Below are positions 46,231 through 54,930 of a stretch of DNA of 64,000 nt, in pieces. Made by a program: the position numbers and the translations under genes. The notes beneath the pieces were generated by a model. That model saw only the letters and a program-made list of their open reading frames with translations. It made no database searches and had not been told where the DNA came from. The DNA comes from Pseudooceanicola onchidii (GTDB lineage Bacteria; Pseudomonadota; Alphaproteobacteria; Rhodobacterales; Rhodobacteraceae): assembly GCF_004959925.1 (NCBI RefSeq), contig NZ_SPUW01000001.1:868001-932000 (forward strand). The letters are read 5' to 3'. Position 1 is the stretch's first letter; the number at the start of each line of letters is the position of its first letter.

Positions 46231-47460
46231 CTAGCGCCGCTCAGTGGTTCGGCCGCGTCGGGTCAGCCGCCCGATCAGGAAAGAGGTGCGTGGTGCCCAG
46301 ACATAGTTGGTCCGCCCGCGCGGCTTGCGCCCGACACGGATCCGTCCCAGCCCGAAGGCCAGAAGGAAAAGGTGTCCGGCAGCCACCATCGCGAACAGCG
46401 CGGCCGGGCCATAGCCGGTGATCAGCCAGGCCGCCACGAAAGGCGCGAAGATCGCGCCGATCGCATAGAAGAACAACAGCGCCGCCGAGAGTTCGGCGCG
46501 TGCATCATCGTCAACGAAATCATGGGCATGCGCGGCGGCAATCGAATAGACGGGGTAGGTGGCCAGCCCGAAGAAGAAGGCGTTGATCTGTGCGGCGGCG
46601 GGTGACACCGCGCCGGTGAGGGACGAGGCCACGCAACTGAGGATCGAGGCAAGCGAGACCCCGACAAGCACCCGCCGTCGATCGAACCGGTCGGCGAGCC
46701 AGCCCACGGGCAGCTGCGCGAGCGCCCCGCCCAGCACGAAGAGCGCCAGGAACCAGGCGATCTGGCGGGCCTCCAGCCCGACGGCCTGACCGTAGACCGG
46801 GCCGATCATCCGGAAGGTCGCTGCGGACAGCGCCGACACGATCACCGCCACGGCGGCGAGCGGAGAGGTCCGCCAGGCCATGATCGGGCGCAGGCGGGGC
46901 GCCTCGGGCATTGCGGGTTGCACCGCCTGGCTAAGCGTCAACGGCAGGATCGCGGCACAGCAGAGCAGGGCGAGGATGTTGTAGGACGCGTAGGAGACCG
47001 GCGCGAGTAAGCCGATCAGCAGCTGCGATAGAAGCGAGGCACCCATGTCGGTCATGCGATAGATGCCGGTCAGCCGTCCGCGTGTTTCGCGGGTGATGCG
47101 GACCATCAGCCAGCCTTCGATCACCGTATAGCTGCCCGCGATGCAGACGCCGGACAGGACCCGAAGGGCGGTCCAGGCATAGGCATCGACCCAGAGCATA
47201 TGCGCGATCAGCCCGAGTGTGCCAAAGACCACGAAGGCCACGAAGGCCCGGGTGTGGCCGACCTGTCCCATCAGGCGCGGCGCCCACCAGCACCCCAGGA
47301 AAAAACCCAGGAAATGCGCCGAGCCAAGCAGGCCGATCTGCTGACTGCTGAACCCTGCGGCCAGCCCCGACAGCGCATCCAAAGGCCCCAGCCCGCCGGA
47401 GGAGAGCTGCAGCAGCACGACCGACAGGAAGAGAGGGGCAAGGGACAGGATCAGTCGCAT
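46231..47460 (-). CDS. MFS transporter (YcaD-like)
   Basis: A 409-residue major facilitator protein with about 12 hydrophobic segments. The conserved central loop reads GWLADRFDRRRVLVG, and GSYTVIEGWL in TM5 is the pattern I associate with the YcaD-type subfamily. The substrate is unknown. I chose ATG 47460 because the membrane topology begins there (MRLILSLAPLFLSVVLLQ); the frame stays open to 47805 but overlaps the ImuA-like gene. Confidence 0.85.
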   Translation of the reverse strand: MRLILSLAPLFLSVVLLQLSSGGLGPLDALSGLAAGFSSQQIGLLGSAHFLGFFLGCWWAPRLMGQVGHTRAFVAFVVFGTLGLIAHMLWVDAYAWTALRVLSGVCIAGSYTVIEGWLMVRITRETRGRLTGIYRMTDMGASLLSQLLIGLLAPVSYASYNILALLCCAAILPLTLSQAVQPAMPEAPRLRPIMAWRTSPLAAVAVIVSALSAATFRMIGPVYGQAVGLEARQIAWFLALFVLGGALAQLPVGWLADRFDRRRVLVGVSLASILSCVASSLTGAVSPAAAQINAFFFGLATYPVYSIAAAHAHDFVDDDARAELSAALLFFYAIGAIFAPFVAAWLITGYGPAALFAMVAAGHLFLLAFGLGRIRVGRKPRGRTNYVWAPRTSFLIGRLTRRGRTTERR

Positions 47461-47611
47461 GTATCCTGAATGCCCCGGCGAGCGGCGATGCGCCAGTAAG
47501 GATTGGTGCCGCAACAGCGGATGTGCGGCGGGCGTCGCCTTGGGTCGTTGCCGCGGCGATACGGCGACGGATGTCTCACGCGGCGCCTTCGTCTTGGCGG
47601 AGGCAGGCCGC

Positions 47612-48262
47612 TCACCCCGCGAGGTCGATCTCTGCCAGTTTCTCCTTCTCAAGCACGAAGCCGGTGTCTTCGTCATGTCCGACACGCCAGCTGCGGGGCG
47701 GATCCATCCGGGCGCGCAGCCGATCCAGCCGCCAGCGGGTTGTGCCGGGGCCATGCGCAGGGACCATTCGCCAGCGGCTTTCGACCCCCTGTGCGCCGCC
47801 CGCACCGGGCGTCAGGATCAGGCCAAGCGGCGCCCGCCCGTGCACCTCTGCCCCGGTTTCCGCTGCCAGATGCAGCCGCCGCACCGCCGTCAGCCCCGGC
47901 AGCCCGGGGATGTCGGCCACGGCCAGGGCGGCGGTGCCGCTGCGCAGGATTTCTTCCAGCGTCCAAAGCACGTCTTCGGCCCGCTTCGGCCGCACGAAAA
48001 GCAGACGTTCCGGCCCTAGAAAAGGCGCCACGCCTTCTGCGTGCAGCTGGTCGGCCTCCCACGCCGGAGAGATCCACCAGACCGGTCCACGATCCCCCTG
48101 CGCGGCGATCCTGGCGGCGACCAGCATCGCAAAGACCCGCCGCGCCATGCCGCAGCTTTCGTGCAGGCGTGACAGGGGCATCCGCGCATCAGGCCCCAGA
48201 TCAAGTGCGGGGCCCGTCCGATGCGAGCGGCGCGACAGAATCGGAGAGGGTGATCGCGACAT
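47612..48262 (-). CDS. imuA: ImuA-like (RecA/SulA-related) SOS protein
   Basis: A 216-residue protein with a degenerate RecA-like core: ARMPLSRLHESCG, a strand ending VWWISP, RLLFVRPKRAEDVLWTLEEILRSG and ALAVADIPGLPGLTAVRRLHLAAETG. This order matches the ImuA proteins that work with ImuB and DnaE2 in damage-induced mutagenesis. The Walker A lysine is not evident. A GTTC-N7-GTTC SOS box lies 17 nt upstream, supporting the call. imuB and dnaE2 are not adjacent; the next genes are an MFS transporter and a divergent reductase. Confidence 0.72.
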   Translation of the reverse strand: MSRSPSPILSRRSHRTGPALDLGPDARMPLSRLHESCGMARRVFAMLVAARIAAQGDRGPVWWISPAWEADQLHAEGVAPFLGPERLLFVRPKRAEDVLWTLEEILRSGTAALAVADIPGLPGLTAVRRLHLAAETGAEVHGRAPLGLILTPGAGGAQGVESRWRMVPAHGPGTTRWRLDRLRARMDPPRSWRVGHDEDTGFVLEKEKLAEIDLAG

Positions 48263-48278
48263 GCCTCAAGGCTAGTGT

Positions 48279-48293
48279 GTTCGCTAAATGTTC
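48279..48293. promoter_or_regulatory. LexA (SOS) box of the ImuA-like gene
   Basis: GTTCGCTAAATGTTC is an exact GTTC-N7-GTTC alphaproteobacterial LexA site. It ends 17-31 nt upstream of the minus-strand ImuA-like start and about 100 nt before the divergent aldo/keto reductase. Confidence 0.8.
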
Positions 48294-48392
48294 TCAACAT
48301 TTCTTTCCGTAAAATTTTAGCGGCATTCACCACGCCATGAGAATTTCGGTAACTTCTTTCCGCTACACCCCTGAAAGCTGCGGGGGGGCCTC

Positions 48393-49439
48393 ATGCAGAA
48401 AAACCGTCTGGGTCGCACTGAAATCAAGGTATCGAAATTCTGTCTCGGGACGATGACCTGGGGCACGCAGACCGGTGCGCGCAAGGCCCATGCGCAGATC
48501 GACATGGCGCTGGATCACGGCGTGAATTTCATCGACACGGCCGAACTTTACCCGATGGACCCGGTGAAATCGGAAACCATCGGCCGGACCGAACGGATCA
48601 TCGGGCTCTGGCTTGAGGGCGCGCCGAACCGCCGGTCGGATATCGTGATCGCGACGAAACAGGTCGGGCAGGGCATGCGGATGATCCGCGACGGTGCGCC
48701 GATCAATGCCGCAACGATCCGGCTGGCCGTGGAAGGGTCGCTGCGGCGGCTCAAGACCGACTACATCGACCTTTTTCAATTCCATTGGCCGAATCGCGGC
48801 TCCTACCACTTTCGGCCCTCGGCCTGGCACACGGCACGTCCTCCCGCCCCACAGAAGATCAAGGCCAACATGGTCGAATGCCTGCACGCGCTGGAAGCCG
48901 AACGCAGACGCGGCACCATCCGCGCCTTCGGGGTGTCGAACGAAACCGCCTGGGGGGTGGGCAAATGGCTGTCGCTGGCCGAATCGCACGATGCCCCCCG
49001 GCCAGTCAGCGTCCAGAACGAATATTCGCTTCTGCAGCGCAGCTATGAAACCGATCTGGCAGAGCTGAGCGTGAACGAAGACATCGGCCTTCTGGCGAAT
49101 TCGCCGCTCGCGGCTGGGTTGCTGACCGGCAAGTACCAGGGCAACGCGGTGCCCAAGGGGTCGCGGATGGAGCGCACCCCAAGCCTGAACAGCCGCGCGA
49201 CGGCCCGCAGTTTTGCCGCCGTCGAGGACTATATGGACCTGGCCTTCAAGCATGACCTTGATCCGGTGCAGATGGCGATGGCCTGGGTGACCAGCCGCCC
49301 CTTCGTGACCTCGGCCGTCTTCGGCACACGCACCGCCGAACAGTTGGCCCGTGTTCTGGAAGGGGCGGACCTCACCCTCAGCCGGGAGTTTCTGGACGAC
49401 GTTGAAATCGTGCGCCGCGACCATCCGATGCCGTATTGA
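48393..49439 (+). CDS. Aldo/keto reductase (Tas-like)
   Basis: A 348-residue NADPH-dependent oxidoreductase with an (alpha/beta)8 barrel. It starts MQKNRLGRTEIKVSKFCLGTMTWG, and the tetrad is recognisable as Asp in FIDTAELYP, Tyr in the same segment, Lys in VIATKQVG and His in LFQFHWPNR. The long loop after HWPNRGSYHFRP is characteristic of the Tas/YgdS branch. The physiological substrate is unknown. Confidence 0.88.
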   Translation: MQKNRLGRTEIKVSKFCLGTMTWGTQTGARKAHAQIDMALDHGVNFIDTAELYPMDPVKSETIGRTERIIGLWLEGAPNRRSDIVIATKQVGQGMRMIRDGAPINAATIRLAVEGSLRRLKTDYIDLFQFHWPNRGSYHFRPSAWHTARPPAPQKIKANMVECLHALEAERRRGTIRAFGVSNETAWGVGKWLSLAESHDAPRPVSVQNEYSLLQRSYETDLAELSVNEDIGLLANSPLAAGLLTGKYQGNAVPKGSRMERTPSLNSRATARSFAAVEDYMDLAFKHDLDPVQMAMAWVTSRPFVTSAVFGTRTAEQLARVLEGADLTLSREFLDDVEIVRRDHPMPY

Positions 49440-49565
49440 AACGGACTGGGGCGCCATCCTGAGGGTTGCCTGACTACAACACTTTGTCCGGTGCGCTTCC
49501 TGGCGTCCGCCTTGCAGCTTGCACGGATGGGTCTTCCGCGCCTTCCATGAGGGCGGAGGGATGTC

Positions 49566-50483
49566 ATGCCGCTGTCGATGCCGTCAGAGGTCTTTGTCAC
49601 CTGTGCCGTGACCGGATCCGGTCAGACACAGGACCGGTCGCCCCATGTCCCGCGCTCGCCCCAGCAAATCGCCGAGAGCGCGCTGGCCGCGGCGCGTGCC
49701 GGAGCCGCCGCCGTGCATCTGCATGTCCGCGATCCTGCGACGGGCGCACCATCGCGCGATCCCGCGCTTTATCGGGAATGCGTCGACCGCATCCGGGACG
49801 CCGATACCGATGTCGTCATCAACCTGACCGCAGGCATGGGCGGCGACCTCATCCTGGGTGGGACCGATCGTCCCCTGCCGCCCGGACCCGGCACCGACAT
49901 GATCGGAGCAGAGGAGCGGCTGATCCACATCGCCGACTGCCTGCCCGAAATCTGCACGTTGGATTGCGGCACGATGAACTTCGCCGAAAACGACTATGTC
50001 ATGACCAACTCTCCGGGCATGTTGCGCGAGATGGGGCGGCGGATCACGGCCCTTGGTGTCCTGCCTGAAATCGAATGCTTCGACACGGGCCATCTGTGGT
50101 TTGCGCGGCAGCTGGTGGACGAAGGGGTCCTCAGCTCCCCTGCGCTGGTGCAGCTTTGCATGGGGGTGCCGTGGGGGGCGCCGAACGATTTGCAAACCTT
50201 GCAGGCCATGGTTGCAAATATCCCGGAGGGCTGGACTTTCAGTGCCTTCGGACTTGGGCGGCACCAGATGCCCTATGTCGCGGCCGCCGTTCTGTCGGGG
50301 GGCCACGTCCGTGTCGGGCTGGAAGACAACCTTTGGCTGGAACGCGGCAGGCTCGCCACCAATGCCGACCTGGTCGAAAAGGCAGTGACCCTGATCGAGA
50401 CCCTTGGCCCGCGCGTCATGGGGCCAGTCGAAATGCGCGAGAAGCTGGGCCTGGTCAAACGCGCACCGGGGGGGCGGCCATGA
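49566..50483 (+). CDS. BKACE family beta-keto acid cleavage enzyme (probable 3-dehydrocarnitine cleavage)
   Basis: A 305-residue zinc TIM-barrel enzyme of the former DUF849. Family marks are VHLHVRDPATGAPSRDP (two His and an Arg at the active site), INLTAGMGGD, LDCGTMNF and the C-terminal VGLEDNLWLERGRLA. BKACE enzymes condense a beta-keto acid with acetyl-CoA. The next gene is a carnitine dehydrogenase fusion overlapping by 4 nt, so the likely reaction is 3-dehydrocarnitine plus acetyl-CoA to betainyl-CoA plus acetoacetate. GGAGGG precedes the ATG. Confidence 0.87.
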   Translation: MPLSMPSEVFVTCAVTGSGQTQDRSPHVPRSPQQIAESALAAARAGAAAVHLHVRDPATGAPSRDPALYRECVDRIRDADTDVVINLTAGMGGDLILGGTDRPLPPGPGTDMIGAEERLIHIADCLPEICTLDCGTMNFAENDYVMTNSPGMLREMGRRITALGVLPEIECFDTGHLWFARQLVDEGVLSSPALVQLCMGVPWGAPNDLQTLQAMVANIPEGWTFSAFGLGRHQMPYVAAAVLSGGHVRVGLEDNLWLERGRLATNADLVEKAVTLIETLGPRVMGPVEMREKLGLVKRAPGGRP

Positions 50484-51955
50484 CCCGCACCGCGGCGATC
50501 ATCGGCGCCGGCGTGATCGGCGCGGGCTGGGCGGCGCGATTCCTGCTGAACGGCTGGAATGTCCGCATCTTCGATCCCGAACCCGCCGCGCGCGACCGGG
50601 TGGCCGCCGTGCTGGACGCCGCGCGACTTGCCCTGCCGGGGCTGGGCGACGTGGCGCTGCCGCCGGAAGGCGACCTGAGCTTTCCCGGCCTGATCTCGGA
50701 AACGGTGCGCGGCGCGGACTGGGTGCAGGAAAGCGTGCCGGAACGCATTGAACTGAAACAGAAGATCTACCAGGCGCTGCAGTCCAGCATGGAGGAGGGG
50801 GCGATCCTCGCCTCTTCGACCTCGGGCTTCACGCCGACCGAATTGCAGGCCGGATCCCCCCGCGCGGGCCAGATCATCGTGGCGCACCCGTTCAACCCGG
50901 TCTACCTGCTGCCGCTGGTCGAGGTCGTCGGCAGCGACCGCAATGATCCCAAGGTCCTGGACCGCGCGACCGAGGTGCTGACCTCGATCGGCATGGCCCC
51001 CCTGCGGGTCCGGTCCGAAGTGCCGGCCCATATCGCCGACCGCCTGCTTGAAGCCGTCTGGCGCGAGGCGCTCTGGCTCGTCAAGGACGGCGTGGCCACG
51101 ACGGCCGAGATCGACGACGCGATCCGCATGGGCTTTGGCCTGAGGTGGGCGCAGATGGGGCTGTTCGAAACCTACCGGATCGCTGGCGGGGACGGCGGGA
51201 TGGCCCATTTCCTGCACCAGTTCGGCCCGGCTTTGAAATGGCCCTGGACCAAGCTGATGGACGTGCCCGAGATGGATGACGACCTGGTCGACCGGATCGC
51301 GACGCAATCCGATGCCCAGTCCGGCACGCTGTCGATCCGAGAGCTCGAGGCGCAACGGGACCGTAACCTCGTCGGTCTGATCCGCGCGCTTGGGCCCAAT
51401 GCCTGGGGCGCCGGCGCGGTCCAGCAGCAGGCGGATGCGCGCAACCTTGCGACCTCGGGCGTGCCGGAACGGTTCGAGGACATCGACCCGACGCGCCCCG
51501 TGCGCACGATTCGACGGGCCGTTCCGCTCGACTGGATCGACTACAACGGCCACATGACCGAGGCGCGATACCTGCATGTCTTCGGCGATGCGACCGACCG
51601 CATGATGATCCTGATCGGTTGCGATCGCGACTATGTTGCGGCAGGTCAAAGCTTTTTCACGGTGGAAACCCACATCCGCCATATCGACGAGGTCAGGGCG
51701 GGCGCGCCGCTGACCGTGCTGACCCGCGTGCTCGAGGGGGAGGGCAAGAAGATGCACCTCTGGCACGAGCTTTATTCCGACGACCGCCTTCTGGCGACGG
51801 CAGAGCACATGCTGCTTCATGTCGATCTGCAGACGCGCAAGTCGGTAGAGATGCCGCCGGTGCTGTCCAACCGGCTTGCCACGCTGGTGGGAGGACATGC
51901 GGATCACCCCCGGCCCGACGGGCTGGCCCGGGCTGTGGGCGACAAGCCTAGCTGA
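50480..51955 (+). CDS. Carnitine 3-dehydrogenase fused to betainyl-CoA thioesterase
   Basis: A 491-residue bifunctional protein. Residues 1 to about 320 form a 3-hydroxyacyl-CoA-dehydrogenase-fold enzyme: NAD motif GAGVIGAGWAARF at 9-21, catalytic His in VAHPFNPVYLLPLVEV. From about residue 335 a hotdog thioesterase domain follows (RRAVPLDWIDYNGHMTEARYL). This fusion is known in carnitine-degrading alphaproteobacteria, giving NAD-dependent carnitine oxidation and release of glycine betaine from betainyl-CoA. Start at ATG 50480 (ATGA overlap with the BKACE gene). Its 3' end overlaps the convergent XRE gene by 8 bp. Confidence 0.88.
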   Translation: MTRTAAIIGAGVIGAGWAARFLLNGWNVRIFDPEPAARDRVAAVLDAARLALPGLGDVALPPEGDLSFPGLISETVRGADWVQESVPERIELKQKIYQALQSSMEEGAILASSTSGFTPTELQAGSPRAGQIIVAHPFNPVYLLPLVEVVGSDRNDPKVLDRATEVLTSIGMAPLRVRSEVPAHIADRLLEAVWREALWLVKDGVATTAEIDDAIRMGFGLRWAQMGLFETYRIAGGDGGMAHFLHQFGPALKWPWTKLMDVPEMDDDLVDRIATQSDAQSGTLSIRELEAQRDRNLVGLIRALGPNAWGAGAVQQQADARNLATSGVPERFEDIDPTRPVRTIRRAVPLDWIDYNGHMTEARYLHVFGDATDRMMILIGCDRDYVAAGQSFFTVETHIRHIDEVRAGAPLTVLTRVLEGEGKKMHLWHELYSDDRLLATAEHMLLHVDLQTRKSVEMPPVLSNRLATLVGGHADHPRPDGLARAVGDKPS

Positions 51956-52808
51956 TCTCGGATCTCAGATCTTCCAGCAGGGCCGGCAGGCTACGGGCGG
52001 TCACGGCGGCTTCGCGGACCAGTGCGTCGAAGTCATCGGTCAGGGCACGGACACGTTCGCGATCACGGAAGACGATGTAGTGGCGGCCGGAATAAAGCAC
52101 CGCCATCAGCGGGCCGAACACCGTGACGGGCACGGAAAAAACGCGCCGCGCATCGAACAGGTACAGCCGCAGGCGGGGGTAAAGTGTCTCGGCCAGTTCC
52201 TGGAATCGGTCGATCTGGGCCAGGCGGATATCGGCGGGCAGGCCGCGATAGTATCCTTCGGCGCGGGCAAAGCTCTCCATCTCGTAAAGCGGCAGGGCCA
52301 TCTCGTAATCCGAACTCGCCGCCCGCATCCAGGTCAGCCGGTCCTCCGAGGCATTGATCGCCTGCTCGGTCGTCCGGCCCAGGTGGGGCGAATACTCCCA
52401 CTGCAGAAATTCCCTTGTTTTCAGCATGTCGGGCAGGGCGGCCGGGACGTGGCGGATCTTGTAGCCCGCGGCCTCGCGATGCCAGGCGAAGATCTGTTCG
52501 TCGACCAGCGCGCGCGGGGCGGCTGTCAGCGACAGAGAGGCCGCCAGCAGGTTCGCCGCCGTCTCGGGGCGTTCCGACAGGGACAGCAGCCAATCCGCCG
52601 ACACCCCGAGCGCCGCCGCGCATTCGCCCACGACCTGGGCATTGGGCAGTCGTGCGCCATCGCCGGTCAGCAATTGCGAGATGGTCGAACGGTCCACACC
52701 GATCGTGCGGGCCAGTGCCGATTGCGTCACCGCCTGCTGGGTCATTGCCTGACGAAGCCGGTCGCGAAACTGGTGCGCCCGCAGACGCTTGTCGGTTTTT
52801 TCGATCAT
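51948..52808 (-). CDS. XRE-family transcriptional regulator
   Basis: A 286-residue protein. The N-terminal HTH (AVTQSALARTIGVDRSTISQLLTG) is a Cro/CI type; the C-terminal 200 residues resemble no effector domain I can name. A perfect palindrome lies 4 nt upstream of the start codon, so autorepression is probable. It ends inside the carnitine dehydrogenase gene, tail to tail, which suggests but does not prove control of carnitine catabolism. Confidence 0.8.
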   Translation of the reverse strand: MIEKTDKRLRAHQFRDRLRQAMTQQAVTQSALARTIGVDRSTISQLLTGDGARLPNAQVVGECAAALGVSADWLLSLSERPETAANLLAASLSLTAAPRALVDEQIFAWHREAAGYKIRHVPAALPDMLKTREFLQWEYSPHLGRTTEQAINASEDRLTWMRAASSDYEMALPLYEMESFARAEGYYRGLPADIRLAQIDRFQELAETLYPRLRLYLFDARRVFSVPVTVFGPLMAVLYSGRHYIVFRDRERVRALTDDFDALVREAAVTARSLPALLEDLRSEIS

Positions 52809-52811
52809 GAA

Positions 52812-52825
52812 GTGATAATTATCAC
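52812..52825. promoter_or_regulatory. Palindromic operator upstream of the XRE regulator
   Basis: GTGATAATTATCAC is a perfect 14-bp palindrome starting 4 nt from the XRE start codon, in an AT-rich stretch between divergent genes. Its position over the presumed ribosome site and promoter fits an autoregulatory operator. Confidence 0.6.
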
Positions 52826-52933
52826 CAATCGGGATTTTTGTTAATCACATTCCGAATGGTCCACATCCCTCGGCCTGCCTAGATCTTGTCTCGGGGAAAC
52901 AAGCCGCTACAAGCGGCAGATCCGGGGACAGAA

Positions 52934-53137
52934 ATGGAAACGCAGGCACGCACCTTCGTGAAGTCGGTGCTATGGACGCTTTTGGGACTGATCGTGATGG
53001 CCGTCGTCGGCTTTGCCTTCACGGGCTCGCTGACGACGGGCGGGGGCATGGCCCTTGTCAACGCTTTCTTGGGCTTTGTCATGTATGCCGGGTACGAACG
53101 GCTGTGGGCCCGGATCGCATGGGGGCGTCATGCGTAA
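52934..53137 (+). CDS. DUF2061 small membrane protein
   Basis: A 67-residue protein with two hydrophobic segments (VLWTLLGLIVMAVVGFAFTG and GMALVNAFLGFVMYAGY) and a closing YERLWARIAWG, the DUF2061 end signature. GGGGA stands upstream of ATG 52934; an in-frame ATG at 52886 has no ribosome site. The stop overlaps the start of the desaturase gene by 8 bp. Function unknown. Confidence 0.75.
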   Translation: METQARTFVKSVLWTLLGLIVMAVVGFAFTGSLTTGGGMALVNAFLGFVMYAGYERLWARIAWGRHA

Positions 53138-54020
53138 GGTAGAATGGCCCACTCTGGCGCTTCTTGTGCTGACCTACGCGGCTTTCGGTCTGGGCACGAC
53201 CGTGCTGGCCGATTGGTCTGTGATGCTTGCGATCTGCGTGACGGGGGTGGCGGTCTCCATGCACGCTTCGCTGTGTCACGAGATCATCCACGGCCACCCC
53301 TTCCGCCAGCGCCGCCTGAACGAGGCGCTGGTCTTTCCGGCGCTTGGCCTGATCGTGCCCTACCTGCGCTTTCGCGACACGCATCTGGCGCATCACAGGG
53401 ACGAAAGCCTGACCGATCCCTACGACGATCCCGAAAGCAACTTCTGGGATCCGTCGGTCTGGGACCGACTGTCGCCGGTGATGCAGGGGCTGCTGGTGTG
53501 GAACAACACGCTGATCGGGCGGATGCTTCTGGGGCCGATGATCGGCACGGTCTGCTTCATCCGGTCCGACCTGCGCGCCGCCCGCGCCGGGGATCGTCGG
53601 GTGCGCAACGGCTGGCTCTGGCACATCCCGGCCCTGGTGTCCGTGGTTCTGTGGATGGCCCACGCACAGATGTCGGTCTGGGCCTACCTGGTGGCCGTCT
53701 ACCTGGCCCATGCGCTGCAGAAGATCCGCACCTTCCTGGAACATCGCGCCCACGAACGCGCCCGGGGCCGCACCGTGATCGTCGAGGACCGCGGCCCCCT
53801 GGCGCTGCTGTTCCTGAACAACAACCTGCATGTCGTGCACCACGCGCACCCCAACCGACCCTGGTACGAGCTGCCGGTTCTGTACCGCACGCACCGCGAC
53901 AGGTTCCTGAAACGCAACGACAATTACCGGTATGACAGCTACGGCGAGGTCTTCGCCCGCTACCTCGTCAAGACGAAGGACCCGGTGCCGCATCCCCACT
54001 GGAGGCACCCTGCCGAATAG
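53130..54020 (+). CDS. Membrane fatty acid desaturase-type di-iron protein
   Basis: A 296-residue integral membrane protein. The three histidine boxes that bind the di-iron centre are visible: HEIIHGH near residue 50, HLAHHRD near 85 and HVVHHAHP near 233. This places it with fatty acid desaturases or carotenoid hydroxylase/ketolase relatives; the substrate is unknown. The start at ATG 53130 overlaps the DUF2061 gene by 8 bp, so the two are translationally coupled. Confidence 0.85.
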   Translation: MRKVEWPTLALLVLTYAAFGLGTTVLADWSVMLAICVTGVAVSMHASLCHEIIHGHPFRQRRLNEALVFPALGLIVPYLRFRDTHLAHHRDESLTDPYDDPESNFWDPSVWDRLSPVMQGLLVWNNTLIGRMLLGPMIGTVCFIRSDLRAARAGDRRVRNGWLWHIPALVSVVLWMAHAQMSVWAYLVAVYLAHALQKIRTFLEHRAHERARGRTVIVEDRGPLALLFLNNNLHVVHHAHPNRPWYELPVLYRTHRDRFLKRNDNYRYDSYGEVFARYLVKTKDPVPHPHWRHPAE

Positions 54021-54034
54021 GTCATAGAGAATAC

Positions 54035-54928
54035 ATGATCGAATCATGGGTTCTCTATGCGCTTGGGGCGACGGCCATTCAGACCGTCCGCTTCATGCTG
54101 CAGAAGGTCGTCGCGACGCGCGATTTGTCCGCAGGCGGGGCGACCTTTGCGCGGTTCCTCTATTCCGGTCCGATCGTCTGGGTCGTGGCGCTTCTGATCC
54201 TGCCCGAACTGCCGGCCCTCGGGTCGCTGTTCTGGATCTATGCGCTGGTGGGCGGGGTATCACAGATCCTCGCAACCCTTTGCACAGTCATGATTTTCCA
54301 GTCGCGAAACTTTGCCGTCGGCATCACGCTGAAGAAGACCGAAGTCCTTCTGACCGTGTTGATCGGCATCGTGATCCTGGGCGAAGGCGTCAGCTGGCCG
54401 GGCTTTGCGGCCATGGTCCTGGGCGTCGTGGGGGTGCTGCTGCTGTCGGATCCGCCCAAGATCGAAGGGCAGGGGCTCAAGGGACTGCTGCTGAGCCGGG
54501 CGGTGGTGCTGGGCCTGACCTCGGGCATCTTCTTCGGCATCTCGGCGGTCACCTATCGCGGCGCCACGCTCGAGGTCGCGGCCGAACCCGCAACCCGGGC
54601 GCTGGTGGCACTGGCCTTCGTTCTGCTGGTGCAGGTCGTCGCGATGGCGGTCTGGCTGGGCCTGCGCGAACCGGGGCAGATCACCCGCGTCGCCCTGGCC
54701 TGGCGGCGCTGCATCTGGATCGGCCTCACCTCGCTTGGCGGATCCTACTGCTGGTTCAATGCCTTCACGCTTGAAAACGCCGGCTACGCCTTTGCCGTCG
54801 GCCAGCTCGAGGTGATCTTCTCGCTCGCCGCCTCGGTCTATTTCTTCCACGAAACCGTCACGCGGCGCGAAATCTTCGGCATCGCGCTGATCTTCCTGTC
54901 GGTCGTGGCCCTGATCGCGGTGACCTGA
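54035..54928 (+). CDS. EamA/DMT-family transporter
   Basis: A 297-residue membrane protein with ten hydrophobic segments in two EamA repeats. The second repeat ends EVIFSLAASVYFFHETVTRREIFGIALIFLSVVALI, the usual DMT signature. It is 14 nt downstream of the desaturase gene on the same strand. Substrate unknown; metabolite export is the family norm. Confidence 0.85.
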   Translation: MIESWVLYALGATAIQTVRFMLQKVVATRDLSAGGATFARFLYSGPIVWVVALLILPELPALGSLFWIYALVGGVSQILATLCTVMIFQSRNFAVGITLKKTEVLLTVLIGIVILGEGVSWPGFAAMVLGVVGVLLLSDPPKIEGQGLKGLLLSRAVVLGLTSGIFFGISAVTYRGATLEVAAEPATRALVALAFVLLVQVVAMAVWLGLREPGQITRVALAWRRCIWIGLTSLGGSYCWFNAFTLENAGYAFAVGQLEVIFSLAASVYFFHETVTRREIFGIALIFLSVVALIAVT

Positions 54929-54930
54929 GC

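Noticed and set aside
47461-47611. A small gene between the MFS and ImuA-like genes
   Set aside because: The open minus-strand frame here is Arg-rich non-conserved sequence and has no start with a ribosome site.
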